In this document: one piece after another, positions 37,534 through 45,065 of the stretch
Layout: every line of letters starts with the position of its first letter
Position numbering within the stretch: position 1 is the stretch's first letter
Source: Planctomycetales bacterium
GTDB taxonomy: Bacteria; Planctomycetota; Planctomycetia; Isosphaerales; Isosphaeraceae
Length of the DNA: 62,042 nucleotides
Direction of reading: 5' to 3'
Assembly (NCBI GenBank): GCA_027452145.1
Contig: DAIDHB010000102.1
Location: 1-62,042 of the forward strand
The notes under the pieces: model-generated
What the model saw: only the letters and a program-made list of their open reading frames with translations
What the model was told of the DNA's origin: nothing
The model's database searches: none
Translations under genes and position numbers: made by a program

Positions 37534-37869
37534 ATGGATACCAGGTTCGATGCCGATCGCGAGCTGATCGAACGCGTTCTCACCGACTACGCGCAGTATC
37601 CGTACGCGTATGGCGAAAACGAGCGCCAGCTCGTCTTCGACCGGCAGCGCGACCACTACCTTCTTATGAGCGTCGGCTGGGACAAGCACCGCGTGCACGG
37701 CTGTGTCATCCACATCGACCTGATCGACGGGAAATTCCGGATCCAGCGCGATGGGACGGAGTCCGGGGTCGCGCGCGACCTCGTGGAGGCAGGAGTTTCC
37801 AAGGACCGCATCGTCCTCGCCTTCAAGTCGGAGAAGGTCCGGCCCCACACCGGTTATGCCGTGGCCTGA
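37534..37869 (+). CDS. xisI: XisI-family protein, without XisH
   Basis: A 111-residue protein. YAYGENERQLVFDRQRDHYLLMSVGWDKHRVHGCVIHIDLIDGKFRIQRDGTESGVARDLVEAGVSKDRIVLAF fits XisI, the partner of XisH, named for excision of the cyanobacterial fdxN element. In cyanobacteria xisI sits directly after xisH; here the preceding gene is an esterase and no XisH-like frame is seen. The function of XisHI pairs remains uncertain. GGGAAG lies upstream in the end of the esterase gene, which suggests coupled translation. Confidence 0.88.
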   Translation: MDTRFDADRELIERVLTDYAQYPYAYGENERQLVFDRQRDHYLLMSVGWDKHRVHGCVIHIDLIDGKFRIQRDGTESGVARDLVEAGVSKDRIVLAFKSEKVRPHTGYAVA

Positions 37870-37887
37870 TCGATCGGGCGACGGCAG

Positions 37888-39429
37888 TCACTCGCGTTCC
37901 GGCCGGACGTTCCCGTAGGACCACGGCTCGCCCCGGAAGACCGGGCGGCGGGCTGAGGCGGGAACGGGGCCGGGGCGGAGCTGGCGGGCCAGCTCGATGC
38001 CGGCATCGCGCATCTGGCTGCCGGCAGTGATCTCGAGGTTGCTGTAGCTCGTCAAACGGGTCTCGTAGCCGCCGCCGTGGGGGCCGAAGGCGTCCTCCGT
38101 CGGGACATAGCCGACACAGCCGTTTGCGAGCGACACCGGAAAGGTGTACGGGAAGCCGCTCGCCGCCTTGATCTCCAGGCCGAAGCGGCAGAAGTACTCG
38201 GCCGGGGTCGTCACGAACACTGCGGGGCCGACCTGCACGGCCTGGACCTCGGCCTCGACCGTCGGGCTCTTGCGGATCAGGGCGTCCAGCAACACGGTCT
38301 CCTTGGCGAACGTCAGAGCCGTCGGGTCGACTCCGGAACCCGGCTTGCGCTCGACCAGCGCGAGGGCGGCCTTTACCCGTTCGGGCGACGGGGCCCGGCG
38401 GGGGATCGTCAGGATGCGGGTCCTCGCCGCGACCGGGGTCAATGTGCCGGGCTCCATGGTCAGCAGGACCTTGAGCGCCTCGGCGCCGACCTTGCCGCCG
38501 ACGAGCTGCGCCCAGCGCTCGCCGTCGGGGTATTTGGAGGGACTGCGATTATCCACCTGCGTGATGTCGCCCGAGGCGCCGTTGAGGAACACCACGACGC
38601 AATCCTTGCCGTAATAGCCCTGGATGACCTTCTCGAGGTAGTGGATGTAGTTGGCCGAGATCCCGCCGGGGTTCGTGGTGGCGTGGCAGGAGAAATTCAC
38701 GACGCAGCCGAGCAGGCGGTGCGGGTCGCGGGTATCCCAGGCTCCGATCACGCCGACCTCGGGGTCGACGGGCCCGGCCGGCTCGACGATGTCGGGGTTG
38801 CCCAGGCCGGGGTGGGTGACGGTCCGGCCGTCCTTCATGAGGAACCGCCGATTGAAGGCGACCGTGGGCTCGGTGCCCGAACCGATCCCCGCGCGGGCGG
38901 GGACGCGACGGTCGTTCGCCTCGGCCACGGCGTCAATCAGAGCGGTCTCGACCCTGGCCAGGTAGGCCGGGTCGACGCACGTGGATTCGTCGTAGGCCAG
39001 GTGCCGGACCAGCGGCGGGGCGTCGTCGAAGTCGCCGCGCATGATCCAGACGACCGGCCCCGAGGAATGCGAGTGCGATGCGCCGATCAGGATCGAGCCG
39101 GCCGGGATGCCGGTGCGGGCCTGGATCGCCGCGCGGACTTTTTGCACGGTCTCGCGGCGGATGCCCAATGCGTCGATACCGACCAGGGCGACGCGGTTGC
39201 GGCCGTCGTCGAAGACCGATGCGCGGACCTTGCAGGGGTCGTGGAGCGTCCGGTGGTAGGACTTGCCGTAGCCTCCGGGCGCCTCCATGCCGATCGCCGG
39301 CGTGATGTCGCGTTCGGCGAATCCCGCCCTGACATCCGCCCCGGCCGGCTCAGCGGACGGGGCGGTGCACGGGACCAGCAGGGCGAGGGCCGCGAGGGCC
39401 TGTGCGATGATCGGCAATCGGCGCGGCAT
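37888..39429 (-). CDS. Secreted neutral/alkaline ceramidase-like protein
   Basis: About 513 residues with a signal peptide (QALAALALLVPCTAPSA). FAERDITPAIGMEAPGGYG, LVGIDALGIRRETVQ and IGASHSHSSGPVVWI match the N-terminal neutral ceramidase domain, with a metal-binding HSHSSG; VNFSCHATT and FLNGASGDITQV follow. Ceramidases hydrolyse ceramide, but planctomycete relatives could act on other amide lipids. The ATG at 39427-39429 has GGAGG upstream. It begins 20 bp after the SGNH hydrolase stop, on the same strand. Confidence 0.86.
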   Translation of the reverse strand: MPRRLPIIAQALAALALLVPCTAPSAEPAGADVRAGFAERDITPAIGMEAPGGYGKSYHRTLHDPCKVRASVFDDGRNRVALVGIDALGIRRETVQKVRAAIQARTGIPAGSILIGASHSHSSGPVVWIMRGDFDDAPPLVRHLAYDESTCVDPAYLARVETALIDAVAEANDRRVPARAGIGSGTEPTVAFNRRFLMKDGRTVTHPGLGNPDIVEPAGPVDPEVGVIGAWDTRDPHRLLGCVVNFSCHATTNPGGISANYIHYLEKVIQGYYGKDCVVVFLNGASGDITQVDNRSPSKYPDGERWAQLVGGKVGAEALKVLLTMEPGTLTPVAARTRILTIPRRAPSPERVKAALALVERKPGSGVDPTALTFAKETVLLDALIRKSPTVEAEVQAVQVGPAVFVTTPAEYFCRFGLEIKAASGFPYTFPVSLANGCVGYVPTEDAFGPHGGGYETRLTSYSNLEITAGSQMRDAGIELARQLRPGPVPASARRPVFRGEPWSYGNVRPERE

Positions 39430-39449
39430 GTTGGCCTCCGTCGGCTTGT

Positions 39450-40775
39450 TCACTTGCCAGTCCGGACCAGTTCGAAGCGGTGGGCGACCGGGCGTGCCTC
39501 GCGCTCGCGCTCGGCGAGCACATCGGCCTCGAGCGAGTCGAGCGCCTCGAGGACGCGGGGCAGGCTTGCGTAGTTGGCTCCCTCCATCGGCACCTGGTAG
39601 GAGCGCCAGCGATCGAAGTGGATGTCGTTGTGCCGGAGGGTCAGGTGATGCACGGTCGTCGCCTGGCGCATCATCGGGGTATCGAGCTCGGCGAGGTTCA
39701 CGCCGTCACGGAGCTGGGCCTCGCGCAGCTCGGCCACGTCGTTGCCGTCGATCCGGAGGCGATAGTTGGAGGCGGTCAGGCCCGTCACGCGAAGGGTCTG
39801 CTGGTTGAGGGCCTGCTCGACGTCTGAGGACCGGGCGGCCAGGGCGATCACGGGGTCCTTGAGGTTGATCGGCATCGGCAGGGCCGCGTCGGTCTGGGTC
39901 CAGGTGATCGTCTCGCCGGTCTTCAGGTCATCCAGGCGTGTGTTGTCCTGGCGAGTGGCCTTGCCGGCGGAGGCGTCGATCTCGACGGCCGAGACGAGCG
40001 GCGTGGCGTTCCACGCCTTCAGCAGGGCTTCGGCCATCAGGAGCTGGCCGCCGGGGCCGGGATGCACGCGGTCGGGGATGAGGTGCGGGGCGAGCGAGTG
40101 GTCGAGCTCGTTGGCCTTCTTCAGCGCGGCGACGACCGGAGTGTTCAGGTCGGCGACCGTTGCTCCCTCCTTCTCGGCGAGCGACCGGACGAACTCGCCG
40201 TAGCGGATCAGGACCCGGTTGTATCCCCCCTCGAAGGTCGGCGTGCGCGTGACGTCGTCGAAAGGCGAGGGGACGATCAGGGTGAGCCGCACGCCCGGCA
40301 GATTCGACTTGAGCGACCCGACCAGGTGCCGGTAGCCCTCGGCATACGTGTCGAAGATCGGCTGCTTGAAGGGCTGGTAGCTGGCGTCGTTCATGCCGAG
40401 CATCACGGTGACGACCGTCGGCTTGAACGCGAAGACGTCGCGCTTGAGCCGCAGGTCGATCGGCCCGCCGCCGCCGCCCGTTACCCGGTCTCCGCCCCAG
40501 CCCGAGTGCACAAACGACACCTTCATGGTAGGGAAGCGGGTGACGACGTAGGTCTCGGCGAAGGTCGTGTAGAGCCGCTGATCGGTGATGCTGTCGCCGT
40601 AGAAGACCACGCGGTCGCCGTCATGCAGGGCGAACGCGCCCTGCGCCCGGAGGGCCGGGGCCCACGCAGTGATCAGGCACAGCGCAGCCAGCGGTCCGGC
40701 GAGCCGGAGCGCCCATCCGCTGTACCCTCGGATCGCGTGAGGTTTCGCCATGTCCTCGGAAGTCGGTCGCGTCAT
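39450..40775 (-). CDS. Secreted SGNH/GDSL-family hydrolase
   Basis: A 441-residue protein with a signal peptide (LRLAGPLAALCLITAWAPALRA). The catalytic Ser is in VVFYGDSITDQRLY (block I), Gly in HSGWGGDRVTGG (block II), Asn in VMLGMNDASY (block III), and Asp/His in IPDRVHPGPGGQLLMAEALL (block V). SGNH enzymes are lipases and esterases. An N-terminal ATG at 40773-40775 has GGAG upstream. It is the first gene of a pair with the ceramidase-like gene. Confidence 0.9.
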   Translation of the reverse strand: MTRPTSEDMAKPHAIRGYSGWALRLAGPLAALCLITAWAPALRAQGAFALHDGDRVVFYGDSITDQRLYTTFAETYVVTRFPTMKVSFVHSGWGGDRVTGGGGGPIDLRLKRDVFAFKPTVVTVMLGMNDASYQPFKQPIFDTYAEGYRHLVGSLKSNLPGVRLTLIVPSPFDDVTRTPTFEGGYNRVLIRYGEFVRSLAEKEGATVADLNTPVVAALKKANELDHSLAPHLIPDRVHPGPGGQLLMAEALLKAWNATPLVSAVEIDASAGKATRQDNTRLDDLKTGETITWTQTDAALPMPINLKDPVIALAARSSDVEQALNQQTLRVTGLTASNYRLRIDGNDVAELREAQLRDGVNLAELDTPMMRQATTVHHLTLRHNDIHFDRWRSYQVPMEGANYASLPRVLEALDSLEADVLAEREREARPVAHRFELVRTGK

Positions 40776-41018
40776 CGTCTTGGTGCTCCACCTGCGGGAG
40801 ACTCGGCTCCCTCGCTGATCGGTTGCTCGCCCCGTGCGTGCCGGTGGATTATCATCGACCGTCACGGCCGTCGCCAGGGGGTGGACCCGGGCCGTCGCCC
40901 CGCGAGGCGTTGCGGTATGGCCCGCGATTCGCATCCGAACGCGGACGGGGAAGGAGCCTTCGAACTGATCGAGGAGAATACCCTGTCGGACCGCGCAGTC
41001 GATCGGAGGGGTCTCGCG

Positions 41019-41942
41019 ATGCGTGTCAGCTCGAAGACGGCCATCCTTTTCGTGATCGTGTTCGGTGCCAGGATCGATTCCGGGGCAACGGTGCTGGCCC
41101 AGAAGGCCGACGCCCCGCCGTCGGCCAGATCGGCAGAAAAGTCGCCGCCCCCGCCGGACCCGCTTGCCGAGGCGCTCCTCGCGGCCCACAACAAGGTGCG
41201 GGCCGAGGAAAAGCTCCCGCCGCTGAAGCTCAATGCCCGGCTGAACGAGGCGGCGCAGGCGCACGCCCGCGACATGGCCGGGCATGGGAAGCTCACGCAC
41301 GAGGGGACCGATGGCTCGGCCCCGCCCGATCGGATCAAGCGGACAGGGTACGTCTACAAGGAATGCGGCGAGAACGTCGCCGACGGGCAGGACGATGTCC
41401 GATCGGCGATGCGGTCGTGGATCGAGAGTCCGCCGCATCGGAAGAATATCCTGGGCGAATTCACCGAGATGGGCGGCGCGATGGTCAAGAGCGCGGATGG
41501 GACGGCGTACTGGTGTGTCGACTTCGGCCGGCCGATCCAGCCGGTCGACGCAACCACGAGTCCAGCCGCGATGGTGGAGGCCCTGAACAAAGCGCGGTCG
41601 CAGGCCGGCAAGGCGGCACTCAGGAAGGACGATCGGCTAATGCGCACGGCCGGGCACTTCGCCCGCGAGGCCGCCCGGCGGAAATCGCTCGACGTCAAGG
41701 ACGAGGACGGCGACAATCCGTTCGATGAGCTGCGGAAGTCACGCTATCCCGCGAGGCGGCTTGCCATGACGCTCGCCTCGGGCGACGGCGATCCGGCGAA
41801 GGTTGTCGCTTCGTGGCTGGAGCGTGAGGAGGAGCGTCAGTCGCTCCTGGCGGGCTTCGACCGCGTTGGTGTGGGCGTCGCCAGCGATGCGGGCGGGATC
41901 CCGTACTGGGTCGTGCTGATGGCGAAGCAGGCGGGCCGCTAA
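41019..41942 (+). CDS. Secreted protein with two CAP/SCP domains
   Basis: About 307 residues. After a signal peptide, CAP domain 1 spans about 53-170 (LLAAHNKVRAEEKLPPL, HARDMAGHGKLTHEG, ECGENVAD, WIESPPHRKNILG, with the conserved His pair and Glu). A second, diverged CAP-like unit spans about 185-303 (LNKARSQAGKAALRKDDRL, ASGDGDPAKVVASWLEREEERQSLL, VGVGVASDAGG). CAP proteins are extracellular and may bind lipids or act on the wall. ATG 41019 follows GGAGGGG by 7 bases. It precedes the polyketide trio by only ~50 bp and may be cotranscribed. Confidence 0.87.
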   Translation: MRVSSKTAILFVIVFGARIDSGATVLAQKADAPPSARSAEKSPPPPDPLAEALLAAHNKVRAEEKLPPLKLNARLNEAAQAHARDMAGHGKLTHEGTDGSAPPDRIKRTGYVYKECGENVADGQDDVRSAMRSWIESPPHRKNILGEFTEMGGAMVKSADGTAYWCVDFGRPIQPVDATTSPAAMVEALNKARSQAGKAALRKDDRLMRTAGHFAREAARRKSLDVKDEDGDNPFDELRKSRYPARRLAMTLASGDGDPAKVVASWLEREEERQSLLAGFDRVGVGVASDAGGIPYWVVLMAKQAGR

Positions 41943-41993
41943 GGCGTGTCTCCAGGATCGGGGCGGATTTCGTCAAACGAAAGGCGTGCGTCG

Positions 41994-42710
41994 TTGTTCA
42001 TCGACCTGAGCTGCCGATCACGACGAGCCGAGCTGATGGACCAGCCGGGCCTGGATGAGGCGCGGCATCTTCGTGCCCTTCGGGGCCTGGGACGGATCAA
42101 TCGCGTGAGCCGGAGTGCCGGGATACTCTGGTCGGCGATCGAAAACGAGTCGCGCCAATGCGGTGGCGGGACGCTTCGTGTTCTGGATCTGGCCTCTGGC
42201 GGGGGCGACGTGGCGATTGGGCTCGCCCATCGGGTCCGGCGCGCCGGGCTGCGCGTAGCGATCGAGGGGTGCGACGTGAGTCCGGCTGTCGTGTCGTTCG
42301 CCTCGCGATTGGCGGAGGCGTCCGGAGTCGGCGTCCGGTTTTTCCGGCTCGACGCCCTGGAGGACGCGCTGCCGGAGGGCTTCGACGTGCTGACCTGCTC
42401 GCTGTTCTTGCATCACCTGTCGGAGGATCAGGCCGTGGAGCTGTTGCGGCGGATGGCGGCCGCGGCGCGCCGGGCGGTTCTGATCAATGACCTTGAGCGA
42501 TCGACGGTGGGTTATGCGATGGCCTGGGCGGGGTGCCGGCTGCTCAGCCGGTCGCCGATCGTTCATCACGACGGCCCGGCGTCGGTGCGGGCCGCGTTCA
42601 CATGCGACGAGGCGCTCGGGTTGGCCCGGAGTGCCGGGCTGGCCGGGGTGCGACTGACGCGCCACTGGCCCTGGAGGTTCCTCCTGCACTGGAGTCGTCG
42701 AGCCGAATGA
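41994..42710 (+). CDS. SAM-dependent methyltransferase of the type III PKS trio
   Basis: About 239 residues. RVLDLASGGGDVAIGLA binds SAM, CDVSPAVVSFA follows, and TCSLFLHHLSEDQAVELLRRM is motif IV. RRAELMDQPGLDEARHLRALRGLGRINR is the opening typical of polyketide-associated methyltransferases in this phylum, so I use the TTG at 41994 upstream of that segment, although GTG 41946 or ATG 42036 are alternatives. Its stop overlaps the next gene by ATGA. It probably methylates the polyketide product. Confidence 0.8.
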   Translation: MFIDLSCRSRRAELMDQPGLDEARHLRALRGLGRINRVSRSAGILWSAIENESRQCGGGTLRVLDLASGGGDVAIGLAHRVRRAGLRVAIEGCDVSPAVVSFASRLAEASGVGVRFFRLDALEDALPEGFDVLTCSLFLHHLSEDQAVELLRRMAAAARRAVLINDLERSTVGYAMAWAGCRLLSRSPIVHHDGPASVRAAFTCDEALGLARSAGLAGVRLTRHWPWRFLLHWSRRAE

Positions 42711-43882
42711 CCGGGAACCTCACGCCGACGGGATGGACATATTGCGAGGGTCCGTGGGACGCCGCCGTGATCGGGGCCGGGCCCGCCGGTTCGATGGCGG
42801 CGCGCGAACTGGCGGCCGCCGGCGCGCGGGTACTGCTGGTCGATCGGCGGGCGTTCCCCCGGGACAAGGTCTGCGGCGGCTGCCTCAATGGCCAGGCGCT
42901 GGCGGTGCTGCGATCGGCCGGGCTTGGTGACCTTCCAGGGCGGGTCGGCGGGCGTGCGCTGGGATCGTTTCGCCTGGGAGTGGCCGGGCGGTCGTTGCGG
43001 CTCGAGTTGCCGGCGGGCGTGGTGGTGTCGCGCGAGCGGTTCGACGCGGAGCTGGCCGCGGCGGCGGTCGCGGCCGGGGCGATGTTCGTTCCCGGGGGCG
43101 AGGCCAGGGTCGGGGGAATCGAGGGTCCTTTCCGCCGCGTGCGGATTCGCCGAGTGGGGGATGACCGGACGATCCGGGCGAGGGTCGTGCTGCTGGCGAC
43201 GGGCCTGGGCGGCCGGGGCTTGCCCGATGGCCTGGCGCCACGGACGCGGGTCGCGCCTGGCTCGCGAGTGGGCATGGCGTGCCTGGTCCGCGGCGGGGCC
43301 GATCTCTACGAGGCGGGGACGATCCACATGGCGGTGGGCACGCCCGGATACGTGGGGCTGGTGGTCCAGGATGGTGGCGGCCTGCACGTCGCCGCCGCGC
43401 TCGACCCGGCCGAATGCCGATGGCGCGGTGGCCCGGGCGCGGCGGCGGCCGAGATCCTCGCCGAGGCCGGGCTGCCGGCGCTCGACGAGCTGACGACGGC
43501 GGCCTGGCGAGGCACGCCCGGCCTGACCCGGCGCACCCGGCCGCTGGCGGATGATCGGCTTTTCGTCCTCGGCGATGCCGCCGGATATGTCGAGCCGTTC
43601 ACGGGCGAGGGAATCGCCTGGGCGCTCGCCTCGGCCCGAGCTGTCGCCGGCCCGGCGCTCGACGCGATCGAACGATGGGACGTCCGGCTCGCCGACGAGT
43701 GGGAGCGTCGTCATGGCCGAGTCGTGGGCCGACGTCAGGCGATCTGCCGCGCGGCAACCGTCGTCCTGCGCCGGCCGTGGCTGGTGCGAGCGGCCTGCGA
43801 TGTCGTGTCGGCCGTACCCTACCCGGCCCGAAGGCTCATCGAGCGCCTCAACGCGCCACCCTGTTTCCCGGAGATGACTTGA
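42707..43882 (+). CDS. FAD-dependent oxidoreductase (geranylgeranyl-reductase/monooxygenase type)
   Basis: A 391-residue protein. AVIGAGPAGSMAARELAAAGARVLLVDRRAFPRDKVCGG is the FAD-binding start with the DKVCGG motif of aromatic hydroxylases and geranylgeranyl reductases. LFVLGDAAGYVEPFTGEGIAWALAS is the second FAD contact. It overlaps the methyltransferase gene by 4 bp and the polyketide synthase starts 2 bp after it, so the three are one unit. A ring oxidation of the product is likely. Confidence 0.88.
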   Translation: MTGNLTPTGWTYCEGPWDAAVIGAGPAGSMAARELAAAGARVLLVDRRAFPRDKVCGGCLNGQALAVLRSAGLGDLPGRVGGRALGSFRLGVAGRSLRLELPAGVVVSRERFDAELAAAAVAAGAMFVPGGEARVGGIEGPFRRVRIRRVGDDRTIRARVVLLATGLGGRGLPDGLAPRTRVAPGSRVGMACLVRGGADLYEAGTIHMAVGTPGYVGLVVQDGGGLHVAAALDPAECRWRGGPGAAAAEILAEAGLPALDELTTAAWRGTPGLTRRTRPLADDRLFVLGDAAGYVEPFTGEGIAWALASARAVAGPALDAIERWDVRLADEWERRHGRVVGRRQAICRAATVVLRRPWLVRAACDVVSAVPYPARRLIERLNAPPCFPEMT

Positions 43883-43884
43883 AT

Positions 43885-44967
43885 ATGCCCGCGACGATCG
43901 TCGGGATCGGCACCGCCCTGCCCCGTTATCGTATCCTCCAGCAGGATGCCGCGGCGATCGCGCGGGAGTTCTCGTGCGAGACGGTCGAGCAGGAGCGGCT
44001 GTTCGCGGCGATCTACCGCCGCTCCGGGGTCGAGGCGAGGGGGAGCGTTGTCTTGACGGCATCGGAGGGCGACCTGGCCGCGCGGCAGTCGTTCTTCGGT
44101 CAGGCGAATCCGACCACCGCGAGAAGGATGGAGCGATACGAGGCTGAGGCCGGGCCGATGGCGGCCGAGTCCGCCCGGCGGTCGCTTGCCGACGCCGCGA
44201 TCGAGCCCGAGCGCGTCACGCACCTGGTGACCGTCTCGTGCACTGGATTTGTCGCGCCGGGGGTCGACCAGGCCCTCATGCGGCGGCTGGGTCTGCGCTC
44301 CGACGTGGCGCGGACCCACGTGGGGTTCATGGGCTGTCACGGGCTGCTCAACGGCCTGCGGGTCGCGAGGGCGTTCGCCGAGGCCGATGAGGCCGCGTGT
44401 GTGTTGCTCTGCGCCGTCGAGCTGTGCAGCCTGCACCTCCAGTACGGCTGGGATTCTGAGCGGATGGTCGCCAACGCCCTGTTCGCCGACGGGGCCGCCT
44501 CGCTGGTCGTTGCGCAGGGCGAATCGCCGGAAGCGGCGGGGCGAGCGTGCCCGATCCTGGCGGTCGGGTCGACCATCTTCCCGGGATGCGATGACGCGAT
44601 GTCGTGGCGGATCGGCGACCACGGGTTTGCGATGACGCTGTCGTCGCGAGTGCCAGAATTGGTCGGTCGCGAGCTGCGGCCGTGGCTGTCGGAGTGGCTG
44701 GCGAATCGAGGGCATGCGATCGGGTCGATCGGCTCGTGGGCTGTGCATCCCGGCGGGCCTCGGATCCTGTCGGCGGTGGGCGAGGCGCTCGGGCTGGAGC
44801 CCTCGGCCCTGTCGGCGTCCTCGCGGGTGCTGGCCGAGCACGGGAACATGTCGTCGGCGACGATCGCGTTCGTGATGGAGCGGCTGCGGGCCGCCGACGC
44901 GCCGGGGCCGTGGGTCGCGATGGCGTTCGGGCCGGGGCTGGCGGTCGAAGCCGTCCTGCTGGGATGA
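43885..44967 (+). CDS. Type III polyketide synthase
   Basis: A 360-residue chalcone/stilbene-synthase-fold enzyme. Cys151 in VGFMGCHGLLN, His288 in SWAVHPGGPRIL and Asn321 in EHGNMSSATI make the catalytic triad; the late loop WVAMAFGPGLAVEAVLL is the family end. It condenses malonyl-CoA units onto an acyl starter to give alkylresorcinols, alkylpyrones or related phenols. From memory, conserved planctomycete clusters with this gene order have been tied to alkylresorcinols; product here is inferred. It shares a transcription unit with the two genes before it. Confidence 0.92.
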   Translation: MPATIVGIGTALPRYRILQQDAAAIAREFSCETVEQERLFAAIYRRSGVEARGSVVLTASEGDLAARQSFFGQANPTTARRMERYEAEAGPMAAESARRSLADAAIEPERVTHLVTVSCTGFVAPGVDQALMRRLGLRSDVARTHVGFMGCHGLLNGLRVARAFAEADEAACVLLCAVELCSLHLQYGWDSERMVANALFADGAASLVVAQGESPEAAGRACPILAVGSTIFPGCDDAMSWRIGDHGFAMTLSSRVPELVGRELRPWLSEWLANRGHAIGSIGSWAVHPGGPRILSAVGEALGLEPSALSASSRVLAEHGNMSSATIAFVMERLRAADAPGPWVAMAFGPGLAVEAVLLG

Positions 44968-45001
44968 GGCCCGTCTGGGAGGGCCCGCGTCAAAAAGAAA
45001 A

Positions 45002-45022
45002 CCCCCACCGCGAGGGTGGGGG
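45002..45022 (-). terminator. Terminator between convergent operons
   Basis: CCCCCACC (45002-45009) and GGTGGGGG (45015-45022) form an 8-bp stem with a 5-bp loop. On the minus strand it is followed by TTTTCTTTTTG, making it a strong rho-independent terminator for the operon starting at 51687. The plus strand has only an A-rich run before the stem, so plus-strand termination is likelier weak. Confidence 0.85.
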
Positions 45023-45065
45023 TCATCAATCGATCAGGAGATTCGCGGGTGTTCGGTGAGGAGAC

